Below are positions 1-7,231 of a DNA stretch of 8,414 nucleotides, piece after piece. This DNA comes from Gemmatimonadota bacterium. GTDB taxonomy: Bacteria; Gemmatimonadota; Gemmatimonadetes; Gemmatimonadales; GWC2-71-9. Position 1 is the stretch's first letter. Each line of letters opens with the position of its first letter. The DNA lies in assembly GCA_027294815.1 (NCBI GenBank), contig JAPULP010000197.1:1-8414 (forward strand), in the 5' to 3' direction. The notes beneath the pieces were generated by a model. The model was given only the letters and a program-made list of their open reading frames with translations. It had not been told where the DNA came from and did no database searches. Both the position numbers and the translations under genes were made by a program.

Positions 1-85
1 GGCCGGAGGGGTTCTCGCAACCCGTCGGGGGATAAGGAGCACCCAAATGCTTACGCAAAAATTCGGGGTGGGGTCAAGCGGATCC
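1..85. other. Window edge, no supported gene
   Basis: This stretch lies downstream of the minus-strand lipoprotein stop codon. It holds a small 5-bp hairpin (GGGTT 9-13 with AACCC 19-23) without a T-tract. It also holds a good Shine-Dalgarno-like AAGGAG (34-39) seven bases before an ATG at 47. The frame opened by that ATG runs to 421 antisense to the lipoprotein and has the Arg/His/Gly-rich composition of a shadow frame, so it is not called. No convincing terminator for the minus-strand operon is visible. Confidence 0.4.
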
Positions 86-466
86 CTATCTCGAGACGGA
101 AATGCGATACCCCTCGGTCGAGCGGAGCTCGTAAGTCCGACTGGACACTTCGACCACTCTTGTCAGGTATGCAGCCGGACGGCCCGGATTCGACACCACG
201 GCACGGAGCAGCGCGCCACCTCCGATGGGGCCGGTCACGATGCCAAGGGTGGTGCGCTCATCGATGGGCCTGGCAAACACCCGGCATCCGACACAGGCCG
301 CTTCGAGATCCAGCATCTCGTATCCGGGCGTCACCGTAATCGTGAACTGGATCGCGCCGTCGTCGCTATTCGGCGTGAACAGGTCGAACATCAACTCGCC
401 ACCATTCGGCCCGTCACATGAGGTGAGAGCAAGCACCAAGAGGATCGCCGCCTTTCGGATCATCAT
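86..466 (-). CDS. Small putative lipoprotein coupled to the M6 protease
   Basis: A 126-residue protein of unknown function, probably lipid-anchored in the envelope. Seen: a short basic N-terminus (MMIRK), a hydrophobic stretch at residues 6-15 and a lipobox LTSC with Cys17 as the acylation site; Asp18 follows it, which in enterobacteria favours inner-membrane retention but may not apply here. The mature part has a CxxC pair (Cys58, Cys61) and looks beta-rich, with alternating hydrophobic residues near the C-terminus. The start ATG at 466 overlaps the protease stop as ATGA, and GGAGGT lies about 7 bases upstream, so translational coupling with the protease is likely; a second ATG follows directly at 463. 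I do not recognise a family. A chaperone, inhibitor or anchor for the protease is possible, on context alone. The composition looks genuinely coding, unlike the antisense frame. Confidence 0.75.
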   Translation of the reverse strand: MMIRKAAILLVLALTSCDGPNGGELMFDLFTPNSDDGAIQFTITVTPGYEMLDLEAACVGCRVFARPIDERTTLGIVTGPIGGGALLRAVVSNPGRPAAYLTRVVEVSSRTYELRSTEGYRISVSR

Positions 467-2964
467 TCCCGACCTCCAGGTAACACGCGCGGCGCGGACG
501 CTTGGAGCGGTTCCGGCGGAGCGCCGTTCCCGGCGTCCAACCAGGCGAGGAAATCACCCAGATCGAAGCCGTCGTTTCTATTCCCCAACAGGTCCAGGTA
601 CCGCACCTCGTCCGCGGTCAGGAGCTGTCCACCGTCGATCAACTGATCCACGAGCCGATCGACCTCGAGCGGCGGCACGTTGACCTGTAATTGCAGATCT
701 ATTGTCGTGCGGAGATTACCAGACGTGACCCCAATCGAAACGTCGAACACCCCGGTTTCTTCCGGCACGCCGACGAACTGTCCACCATCGGTGATAGCCT
801 GAAACGCAAGGCCTGACGGCAGGGTTCCGGACACGACGCTCGCCCCATACGTACCGCTTCCTGCCCCACCACCCACCCGCAGTTGCGCGGAGTACGCGGC
901 TCCCATGATGGCGGGTGACAGCGTTGAATCCAGAAACGCGATCACCGGATAAAACGTGGCGGTGACGTCGAACGGGCGATCCACGAGCACGGTGAGCGAG
1001 TCACCGGTGGCGGTCGTGTCGCCGCTCCAACCGTCTAGTGCCATCCCGACGTCTGCCGCCGCCACCAAGGTCACGGACGAACCGTCATCGACAAGCGCTC
1101 CCGATTCCACGGAAGCGCCCGATGTGGCCGAAACACTCCCCTGCCCGGTCTTGGAAGCCAGCACGCGGTACCGCGTGGCAACCTGGGCAATGATGGAGTC
1201 GCCCGCCGGAGGGTCGACGATAGTGTGCGTGCGGGCTCCACCGTCCGACCACGACTGGAATGTGAACTCGCGCCGCCCATCTCCGGTGACCTGCACGTCG
1301 GCCATGCTGAGCCCGTAGTTGCGACCCGGTTCCATCACGTTCGCGACCCGGTTGTACAGACCACCATCGACGGTGACGACCGCGAGCGAATCGGACGCTC
1401 GCACGACGGCGGGATTGCCGAACGAAACGACTATTCTCATTTCGCCGTTCGGCACCGTCTGTTCGATCGAGTCGATCTGAAATCCTGCGAACGATCCGTC
1501 GCTGTTCTTCACAGCCGCCGGCGAGGAGGAAAAAGCGAGCTTCGTGTTCCCCGTTGACCCTGGATAGGCGTCTCCAGCATCACCGCGGTTCCCCGTTGTC
1601 CCTAGCGAGCCATCCCCGTCGGCCTCGATGAGCGCCACGCCATGCACGGCACCCGTGTTCACGGTATTGCCCGGCGACCCTTGGTCGACCTGCACCGAGT
1701 CGATGTGCCAAACCAAGAGCCCTCCGTTCTTCGGTCCGCGCGACCCTCCGGTGAGCAGGTTGGCGGTGTCGGCAAGAACGGCCTGTTTGTTCTCGAGCAG
1801 GAAATACTCGCCACCCGGATTGCCGCCCAGCGGGCGGATCGTGAAGACGGTATCTCCACTCACCACCGGGCCCAAGGTGTACGCACCCGAGGTCGTGATG
1901 TCGCGGATCGTCACCCAACCCATCTGCTCCTTCGACCACGCCGAGTAGTGTGCCGGACTCGCGAGACTGGTGTACATCCCGGAACCCATCAGGCCCCATT
2001 CGCCGATCCCCGCCGACGCGCCAAAGGTGTCATACAGATCCGGCAAGCCGATACCGTGACCCAGTTCGTGAGACGAAACCCCGATGGCCATGATGTCGCC
2101 GGGGTTGCCACAGTCGATGCCTCCAACGCCGGAAACCACGAGATAGGAATTGACCGTGACGAATCCACCGCCCGCCGAGGCGTCGTTGGTCGTGTACACG
2201 CCACCGAGATCACCGAGATTGAACTTGTGGGCCCACATGCCGGGGCCGCCGCATTCACCACCCAGCACCGGTTGAACAAACTGCACGACGTCAACGACTC
2301 CATCGTCGTCGATGGTGTTGGGAATATCATCGCTTCCATCGCTGTCGTACTGCGAGAAATCGATCACGCCGTCCAGGGCCGCTAGCGCCTCACGGAACCC
2401 GTTCGCAAAACGGGTGCGGCCTGTCCCGCAATCGAGAGGATTGAGTGCACCGCACGCGTCGAGGTAGAACGACGAATTGTCCGTCAGCGACACCCAACCG
2501 TATGCCTGGCCGGTCACCGAAAAGAGACCGTTGGAAATTTCGTCATACAGCGTCCTGACCGTGTACGGCCGGCCGGCTAGCGGTGTAACGGTGTAAAAAA
2601 CAGAGTCGTAGTCGATGGCGCTCGGAAGTGTGGGCGTCGGCGTGTCGGAGAACGCCAGGAGGACGGTCGGAACGCGCAACGTTCCGGTGAGCGCCGCAGC
2701 GGACGCCGCCGCACCCTGCGCCGGCGCGTTCAACGCATCGAAGAGTGCTTGGCCTCTGAGTTGATTCCGGGTTCGAGCGACCCGCGCCGCTTTACGACGC
2801 CAAACCCCGTCGCTGGCGAAGTCCAGCCGGACGCCGTCGGCCGTGACCAGGCGCTCCATCCCTACGACCTGGCCGGCCGCAGGTGTGACGCCAGCCAAAA
2901 CCGCGGTGGCGGCCAGTACCGCTCCGAATGTCACTCTGTGCGATCGGTTCTCTATGGCCTGCAT
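463..2964 (-). CDS. Secreted M6-family-like metalloprotease, multidomain
   Basis: A predicted exported zinc endopeptidase of 833 residues resembling the immune inhibitor A (M6) group. A signal peptide is visible at about residues 11-31 (hydrophobic VTFGAVLAATAVLAGV, then TPAAGQ). The catalytic site is HELGHGIGLPD: His299, Glu300 and His303, with Asp309 as likely third zinc ligand (HExxHxxGxxD), followed by a Met-turn-like WGLMGSG around Met326. An Asp-rich stretch at 207-226 (DSDGSDD..DDDG) probably binds calcium. Downstream modules are an InlB-repeat-like segment (about 595-672), a putative-Ig (He_PIG-like) domain (about 675-765) and a C-terminal acidic segment (767-812, GNRNDGFDLGDFLAWLD) resembling a dockerin/EF-hand unit. 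A GAGGT directly abuts the ATG at 2964, which is too close for a normal RBS, so the start may shift slightly; GTG at Val11 is an alternative. It is second in a minus-strand run, after the PAP2 gene (144-bp gap), and overlaps the lipoprotein gene. The substrate is unknown. Confidence 0.9.
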   Translation of the reverse strand: MQAIENRSHRVTFGAVLAATAVLAGVTPAAGQVVGMERLVTADGVRLDFASDGVWRRKAARVARTRNQLRGQALFDALNAPAQGAAASAAALTGTLRVPTVLLAFSDTPTPTLPSAIDYDSVFYTVTPLAGRPYTVRTLYDEISNGLFSVTGQAYGWVSLTDNSSFYLDACGALNPLDCGTGRTRFANGFREALAALDGVIDFSQYDSDGSDDIPNTIDDDGVVDVVQFVQPVLGGECGGPGMWAHKFNLGDLGGVYTTNDASAGGGFVTVNSYLVVSGVGGIDCGNPGDIMAIGVSSHELGHGIGLPDLYDTFGASAGIGEWGLMGSGMYTSLASPAHYSAWSKEQMGWVTIRDITTSGAYTLGPVVSGDTVFTIRPLGGNPGGEYFLLENKQAVLADTANLLTGGSRGPKNGGLLVWHIDSVQVDQGSPGNTVNTGAVHGVALIEADGDGSLGTTGNRGDAGDAYPGSTGNTKLAFSSSPAAVKNSDGSFAGFQIDSIEQTVPNGEMRIVVSFGNPAVVRASDSLAVVTVDGGLYNRVANVMEPGRNYGLSMADVQVTGDGRREFTFQSWSDGGARTHTIVDPPAGDSIIAQVATRYRVLASKTGQGSVSATSGASVESGALVDDGSSVTLVAAADVGMALDGWSGDTTATGDSLTVLVDRPFDVTATFYPVIAFLDSTLSPAIMGAAYSAQLRVGGGAGSGTYGASVVSGTLPSGLAFQAITDGGQFVGVPEETGVFDVSIGVTSGNLRTTIDLQLQVNVPPLEVDRLVDQLIDGGQLLTADEVRYLDLLGNRNDGFDLGDFLAWLDAGNGAPPEPLQASAPRVLPGGRE

Positions 2965-3108
2965 ACCTCAATCATGCTGTTGGTCCGAGACAGTATGTAC
3001 AGCCTAGAAGGATAAAGCGGTTCGGACTGTGTTCTCAGACACATTCGGGGGGGAGCCGCCCAAGTTGTAGGCCGTGAATCCTGGGCCGGCTGCGTGTGGC
3101 GCAGACTT
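2965..3108. other. Intergenic gap between PAP2 and protease genes
   Basis: This 144-bp gap separates two minus-strand genes. It contains two short hairpins: CTGCG/CGCAG (3090-3094 with 3100-3104), only a few bases past the PAP2 stop, and TGTGT/ACACA (3028-3032 with 3039-3043). The second is flanked by a longer imperfect pairing of GCGGTTC (3017-3023) with GAGCCGC (3053-3059). Neither has a minus-strand T-tract, so neither is called as a terminator. No clear sigma-70 promoter for the protease could be picked out, and whether the two genes share a transcript is open. Confidence 0.35.
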
Positions 3109-3813
3109 TTAGAAGCGGAGGGAGTGCACCAACAATGCGCTGCCCACACCGACCGCCGCTCCTGCGGCTACGTCTGAAGGAAAATGCTGTCCGGATGCGA
3201 CGCGAAGTGTAGCGACAACGGTCGCGAGGGCAACGGCAGCAACCTTGGCGACACCGGTGGGAGCGGCGCCGCTGAGCACGTAACTGGTCGCGAGTGCAAA
3301 CGCGATCGCCGTGTGCCCCGAGGGAAACGAAGGACGGGTTTCGGCCGGGTCGATGTCGCCGGCCGCACTGGTATAGAAAACCGGCCGATCTCGACCAACG
3401 ATTTCCTGGATCGCCACCGAAAGCCCGGTGGCCAGAGCCGCCGATTGGGCGGACGCGACGGCGTGCCGCCCGCCTGAGGGGCCGCGACTCGCCAGGGACC
3501 ACCACGTGCCGGCGGCGAGTGCCGCAACCAAGACACCGCTGACGTCGCTCAGCGCCGCGCGCGGCTCGGTAATGGCCCACCGGTCAAAAAAAGGGACATC
3601 GGCGGTGTCGCAGGGCCCGCAGTTCACGCCGCGTCCATCGATGCCGAGGATCCCGGGAGCCAGGTAGAGTCCCGCGGCCGCCCCGAAGAAAACGGCGTCG
3701 GCGGCGGTAAATACCGGGTCGGTCTGCGCTTGTGTTTGGGCCGGCTTAGGAAGGCCTAAGCTGGTCAATAGCACAAAGATGGCCCATCTTGGGATGGGCT
3801 TGTGCCAGTGCAC
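3109..3813 (-). CDS. Exported PAP2-superfamily phosphatase
   Basis: A 234-residue member of the PAP2 (type 2 phosphatidic acid phosphatase) superfamily, probably acting on a lipid phosphate or pyrophosphate at the envelope. Starting at GTG 3813, the N-terminus has a basic/polar head (HWHKPIPR) and a signal sequence at about 10-30 (WAIFVLLTSLGL, then PAQTQAQ). The three family motifs are visible: motif 1 at 136-144 (Q-x6-RP, where Lys is usual), motif 2 PSGH at 164-167 and motif 3 R204-x5-H210-x3-D214. A CGPCD segment (Cys65, Cys68) lies in the first loop. Four or five hydrophobic helices surround the motifs. An upstream TTG at 3864 would add 17 residues, but it precedes the signal peptide with no good RBS, so GTG 3813 is preferred; the start is uncertain. 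It is divergent from the sphingolipid operon and 144 bp upstream of the protease gene. The substrate cannot be told from sequence. Confidence 0.85.
   Translation of the reverse strand: MHWHKPIPRWAIFVLLTSLGLPKPAQTQAQTDPVFTAADAVFFGAAAGLYLAPGILGIDGRGVNCGPCDTADVPFFDRWAITEPRAALSDVSGVLVAALAAGTWWSLASRGPSGGRHAVASAQSAALATGLSVAIQEIVGRDRPVFYTSAAGDIDPAETRPSFPSGHTAIAFALATSYVLSGAAPTGVAKVAAVALATVVATLRVASGQHFPSDVAAGAAVGVGSALLVHSLRF
3744..3805. repeat. Nest of perfect inverted repeats at the 5' end of the PAP2 gene
   Basis: Several exact inverted repeats fall within 62 bases. GCTTAGG (3744-3750) pairs with CCTAAGC (3755-3761) across a 4-base loop. GCCCATC (3782-3788) pairs with GATGGGC (3793-3799) across a 4-base loop, and its stem is extended by GCACAA (3771-3776) with TTGTGC (3800-3805) past a 5-base bulge. 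AAGATGG (3776-3782) pairs with CCATCTT (3784-3790), an alternative to the second hairpin. They lie in the signal-peptide codons, just after the proposed GTG start, so in the minus-strand mRNA they could fold over the translation initiation region. No T-tract makes them a terminator for either strand. The pairing is direct observation; a regulatory role is inference. Confidence 0.6.
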
Positions 3814-3900
3814 GACGACAGGTACTATCGTATGGCCTTGACACAAGCCTTTAAGGGTCGGCAAGGGTTGGAACGCGACTTTTTACAGAGCTGAGGTTCA
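3814..3900. promoter_or_regulatory. Divergent control region, PAP2 / sphingolipid operon
   Basis: This is the only gap from which the plus-strand operon can be started within the window. A perfect TTGACA lies at 3838-3843 on the plus strand, but no good TATAAT-like hexamer follows at 16-18 bases, so it is at most half a promoter. On the minus strand, CTTAAA followed after 17 bases by TACGAT could drive the PAP2 gene, giving a very short leader. For spt, TGAGGT at 3892-3897 sits 3 bases before the GTG at 3901 and supports that start. The promoters are weak calls; the RBS is moderate. Confidence 0.35.
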
Positions 3901-5103
3901 GTGGACATCCAGACGCTACAGCACGTCCACCTATTCGACAAGTGTAAGAACTTCACGAAGGCGCGCGAGATTCAGGAAGCGGGCCTTTATCCGTATTTCA
4001 AACCCATTTCGGAATCCGAAGACACCGTGGTCACGATCGAAGGTAAGCCACGGATCATGATGGGTTCGAACAACTACCTGGGACTGACCCACCATCCAAA
4101 AGTCCTCGAAGCCTCACGTAACGCTCTCGAGCGTTACGGGTCGGGTTGCACGGGTAGTCGTTTTCTCAACGGCACACTCGATCTGCACGAACAACTCGAG
4201 GCAAGACTGGCAGACTTCTTCGGCAAGGACGGGGCGTTGGTCCTGTCGACGGGGTACCAGGCCAACCTCGGATTGATTTCCTGCCTCGTGGGTCGTGGTG
4301 ATGTTGTGTTGATCGACAAACTCGATCACGCGTCCATCGTGGACGGCGCAAAGATGTCGTACGGGCAAACGGAACGGTTTGCGCACGGCGACCTCGCGAA
4401 GTTGGAGCGCCTGTTGGAAAAACACACCGACCGAGGCCTGTTGGTTCTGGTTGACGGTGTGTTTTCCATGGAGGGTGACATCGCGGACCTTCCGGCGTTG
4501 TACGCACTCACACAACGCTATGGCGCGGCACTCGCCGTCGACGACGCGCACGCCGTCGGCGTGTTGGGTCCCAAGGGTGATGGGACCGCGGCGCACTTCG
4601 ACATGGTCGACGAGATCGACATCATCGTGGGCACGTTCTCGAAGTCGTTGGCGTCGATCGGCGGATTCATCGCCGGATCGAACGAGGTGATTCACTACCT
4701 GAAGCACCACGCGCGGCCGCTGATCTTCTCGGCAGCCCTCCCACCGGCGAACACCGCCGGTGTGATCGCAGCTCATGAGGTGATGATCCGAGAACCCGAG
4801 CGCCGCGACATGCTGTGGGCCAACACCTTGCGGCTCCAGGAGGGCATGAAAAACCTCGGCTTCGAGATCGGGCCGTCCGAAACACCGATTATCCCGGTAC
4901 TCATCGGCACGATGGAGAACACCTTCAGATTCTGGCGCAAGCTGTTTGAGGCGGGCGTGTTCACCAATCCGGTCGTACCGCCAGCGGTTGCTCCGTCGGA
5001 GTGCCGGTTGCGCACGAGCATAATGGCGACGCACACGCACGACCAGATCGATTACGCACTGGAGACTTTCGGAAAGCTAGGCAAAGAGGCGGGTATTATT
5101 TGA
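3901..5103 (+). CDS. spt: Serine palmitoyltransferase
   Basis: A PLP-dependent alpha-oxoamine synthase of 400 residues, the usual size for soluble bacterial serine palmitoyltransferase. It condenses L-serine with a long-chain acyl thioester to give 3-ketodihydrosphingosine, the first step of sphingolipid synthesis. Seen: GSNNYLGLT at 55-63, TGSRFLNGT at 84-92, His143 (LDHAS, stacks on PLP), Asp214 and His217 in VDDAHAVG, and the PLP lysine Lys248 in GTFSKSLASIGGF. LRTSIMATHTH carries Arg371, matching the arginine implicated in substrate binding in the Sphingomonas enzyme. Glycine C-acetyltransferase and 8-amino-7-oxononanoate synthase are relatives, but the N-terminal and GSNNYLG region and the following ceramide genes favour Spt. 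The start is GTG 3901, with TGAGGT just upstream. First gene of the operon; its stop overlaps the next start as TTGA. Confidence 0.92.
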   Translation: MDIQTLQHVHLFDKCKNFTKAREIQEAGLYPYFKPISESEDTVVTIEGKPRIMMGSNNYLGLTHHPKVLEASRNALERYGSGCTGSRFLNGTLDLHEQLEARLADFFGKDGALVLSTGYQANLGLISCLVGRGDVVLIDKLDHASIVDGAKMSYGQTERFAHGDLAKLERLLEKHTDRGLLVLVDGVFSMEGDIADLPALYALTQRYGAALAVDDAHAVGVLGPKGDGTAAHFDMVDEIDIIVGTFSKSLASIGGFIAGSNEVIHYLKHHARPLIFSAALPPANTAGVIAAHEVMIREPERRDMLWANTLRLQEGMKNLGFEIGPSETPIIPVLIGTMENTFRFWRKLFEAGVFTNPVVPPAVAPSECRLRTSIMATHTHDQIDYALETFGKLGKEAGII

Positions 5104-6218
5104 CCGACACCGTCGTCGTGCGGAGCGTTCGCACGGCTGCCGACCTCAAAAAATTCATTTCGTTTCCATACCGACTGCATCGAGGGGACCCGCACTGGGT
5201 CCCCGCTTTGCGTATGGACGTCCGCAAGCTCCTCTCCCGCGAAAAGAATCCGTTCTTCGAGCACGCCGAAGCCGAGTACTTCCTCGCACAACGTGGGAGG
5301 GAGGTCGTCGGGCGAATCGCGGCGATCCACAACCGCGCCCACAACGAGTTCCACGAGGACACGGTGGGTTTTTACGGTTTCTTCGACTCGATCGAGGATC
5401 AATCGGTGGCGGACGCGCTCTTCAAGGCGGCGTCTACCTGGCTAAAACCCCGTGGGCTGACGGTGATGCGCGGTCCGGCATCGTTTTCGACGAACGACGA
5501 GTGTGGCGTGCTCGTTGACGGGTTTGACACCCCCCCGGCCATTCTCACCGCGTACACGCCGCCGTATTATGTGCAACTCACCGAGGGCGCCGGGTTCACC
5601 AAGGCCCGAGATCTGTGGATGTACCAGTCGGTGGACGACCAGTTGCCGGAGCGACTCACCCGCGGGGCCAAGCTGATCGCCGAGCGCAAGAAGATCGAGC
5701 TGCGTGCCCTCGATATGAAACGGTTCGACGAGGAGGTAGAGCTGATCAAGCAGCTCTACAACCAGGCCTGGGAGCGTAACTGGGGATTCGTGCCGATGAC
5801 CGAGGCCGAGATAGACCACCTCGCAAAAGATCTTAGACCCGTTATCGTGCCCGATTTGGTCGTGTTTGCGGAGCAAAAAGGAAAGCTGATCGGGTTCGCC
5901 GTCGCGCTACCCGATCTCAACGTGGCGTTGAAAACCAACCCGTCAGGTCGACTTTTCCCGGGCCTCATCAAGATTCTTTGGAAGGCGCGCAAGATCAATC
6001 GCGTTCGGGTTCTCTTGCTCGGAGTGCTCGAGGAGTACCGCCGGGCCGGAGTGGACGCACTCATGTATCACTGGATCTGGGAAAAGGGGTACGCCAAGGG
6101 TTATCGTTGGGCCGAAGCCGGGTGGATCCTGGAAGATAACGCCGCTATGAAAAACGGTCTCCTCCGTATGGGATTCGCGCACTACAAGACGTTACGACTC
6201 TACGACCGCCCGTTGTGA
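5100..6218 (+). CDS. bcerS: GNAT-like N-acyltransferase, probable bacterial ceramide synthase
   Basis: A 372-residue protein of the GNAT-like family that includes bacterial ceramide synthase of Caulobacter, unrelated to eukaryotic Lass-type enzymes. It would N-acylate 3-ketodihydrosphingosine (or the reduced base) to the (oxo)ceramide. Seen: a conserved-looking N-terminal block (FPYRLHRGDPHWVPALRMD, about 22-40), a central FSTNDECGVLVDGFDTPP region (129-146) and a C-terminal acetyl-CoA-fold half with LLLGVLEEYRRAGVDALMY (305-323). EDNAAMKNGLLRMGF (345-359) is typical of a GNAT end. The start is taken as TTG 5100, which overlaps the spt stop (TTGA) with AAAGAGG ten bases before it. The in-frame codon at 5001 would add 33 residues lying wholly within spt and looking non-native. 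The tight fit between spt and an SDR gene is the main evidence for the exact substrate; the family call is firmer than the substrate. Confidence 0.82.
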   Translation: MTDTVVVRSVRTAADLKKFISFPYRLHRGDPHWVPALRMDVRKLLSREKNPFFEHAEAEYFLAQRGREVVGRIAAIHNRAHNEFHEDTVGFYGFFDSIEDQSVADALFKAASTWLKPRGLTVMRGPASFSTNDECGVLVDGFDTPPAILTAYTPPYYVQLTEGAGFTKARDLWMYQSVDDQLPERLTRGAKLIAERKKIELRALDMKRFDEEVELIKQLYNQAWERNWGFVPMTEAEIDHLAKDLRPVIVPDLVVFAEQKGKLIGFAVALPDLNVALKTNPSGRLFPGLIKILWKARKINRVRVLLLGVLEEYRRAGVDALMYHWIWEKGYAKGYRWAEAGWILEDNAAMKNGLLRMGFAHYKTLRLYDRPL

Positions 6219-7231
6219 AGATCTTCGTGACGGGTGGGACCGGATTCGTCGGCTCGCACCTCGTCGACGCGCTTCGGGCTGCGGGTCACGACGTATGCCT
6301 ACTCGTCAGAGACGTCACGAAGGCCGAACGCCTCTTCACCCACGTGGATCCGCCGTCCGCAGCGGCAGCGGACCTCCCCCTACGCTTGGTCAAGGGAGAT
6401 TTGGACGACCTCGAGGCGATCCGCTCCGGGTGCAAGGGGGTGGACGTCGTGTATCACGTGGCTGGACTCACCGCGGCGCGCAACAAGGAGGAGTTTCTTG
6501 CGATCAACGGCCACGCCACACGCACGCTGATCCAGGTCGCGGCCCAAGCCGCTCCCGGCCTACAGCGGTTCGTGTTCGTGAGTAGTCTGGCCGCGGCCGG
6601 ACCCACGCGGCGAGGCGTTCCCCTCACCGAACAGTCCACCGCACAACCCGTGAGTGACTACGGGTGGAGCAAACTCGCCGGGGAGGAGGCCGTAAAGTCG
6701 AGCGGCCTTCCGTGGACTGTCGTACGGCCGCCCACCGTATACGGACCCCGAGACCGCGAGGTGTTCAAGGTCTTCAAGCTGGCACGCCGGGGGTTCGTGT
6801 TGTTCTTCGGCGACGGGAGCCAAGAGCTGTCCTTCATATACGCGCCCGATTTGGCGGAGTGGTTGGTCCGCTTGGCGTCTGCGGACACTGAGCGGAGTGT
6901 GTACTTCGCCAGCCACGATGAGATTCGCACGTCCAAAGAATTTGCCTTCGCGGTCCACCAGGCGATTCGCCCTGACGCATCCAAGAAGCCGCTGGCGATC
7001 GGCGTTCCTCCTGCTGTGGCGCGTGGCGTGCTGTGGATGATTGGAGCCGGGGCCACCGCTCTGCGTAAGCGCACGTTACTCACCGCCAACAAGGCAAACG
7101 AATTTCTGGCAGACGCATGGACGTGTCGCTCGGAGGCTTTGAAACGCGTTACTCGATGGCAGCCGCCGACGGACCTGGCAACCGGGCTTCAGCTCACCGC
7201 CGCCTGGTACCGAGAGCGTGGATGGCTCTGA
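6215..7231 (+). CDS. cerR: Extended SDR, probable ceramide reductase
   Basis: A 338-residue NAD(P)-dependent extended short-chain dehydrogenase/reductase. The Rossmann motif TGGTGFVG is at residues 6-13. Asp62 in GDLDD is the usual acidic residue near the cofactor. The catalytic Ser is in FVSSLAAAGP (Ser123/Ser124) and the YxxxK pair is Tyr149-Lys153 (YGWSK), followed by the RPPTVYGPRD signature at 171-180. In the bacterial ceramide route, an SDR of this epimerase-like kind (CerR) reduces the 3-keto group of oxidised ceramide; location between the acyltransferase and a headgroup-type enzyme supports that role. The GTG start overlaps the upstream stop as GTGA without its own clear Shine-Dalgarno, suggesting coupled translation. 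From sequence alone it could also be a sugar epimerase or a 3-beta-hydroxysteroid dehydrogenase-like enzyme; the operon argues against both. Confidence 0.82.
   Translation: MKIFVTGGTGFVGSHLVDALRAAGHDVCLLVRDVTKAERLFTHVDPPSAAAADLPLRLVKGDLDDLEAIRSGCKGVDVVYHVAGLTAARNKEEFLAINGHATRTLIQVAAQAAPGLQRFVFVSSLAAAGPTRRGVPLTEQSTAQPVSDYGWSKLAGEEAVKSSGLPWTVVRPPTVYGPRDREVFKVFKLARRGFVLFFGDGSQELSFIYAPDLAEWLVRLASADTERSVYFASHDEIRTSKEFAFAVHQAIRPDASKKPLAIGVPPAVARGVLWMIGAGATALRKRTLLTANKANEFLADAWTCRSEALKRVTRWQPPTDLATGLQLTAAWYRERGWL

Noticed and set aside
47..421. Plus-strand frame with AAGGAG seven bases before its ATG, antisense to the lipoprotein gene
   Set aside because: The translated product is Arg/His/Gly-rich with no domain, while the opposite strand encodes a lipobox protein coupled to the protease. 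The RBS-like match is probably chance.
1642..2385. 247-residue plus-strand open frame inside the protease gene
   Set aside because: It lies opposite the catalytic domain of a well-supported protease, and its Arg/His-rich composition is typical of an antisense shadow in GC-rich DNA.
3090..3104. CTGCG/CGCAG hairpin just past the PAP2 stop as a terminator
   Set aside because: The stem is only 5 bp and the T run (TTTT) is on the plus-strand side, where no gene needs it; there is no T-tract for the minus-strand transcript.
4114..5040. 308-residue minus-strand open frame inside spt
   Set aside because: It is antisense to a clearly identified PLP enzyme, with shadow-like composition and no recognisable motif.
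7117..7221. Upstream ATG as the start of the Aur1-like gene
   Set aside because: The extra 35 residues lie entirely within cerR, are polar and Arg-rich, and do not look native; ATG 7222 directly precedes the first membrane segment.
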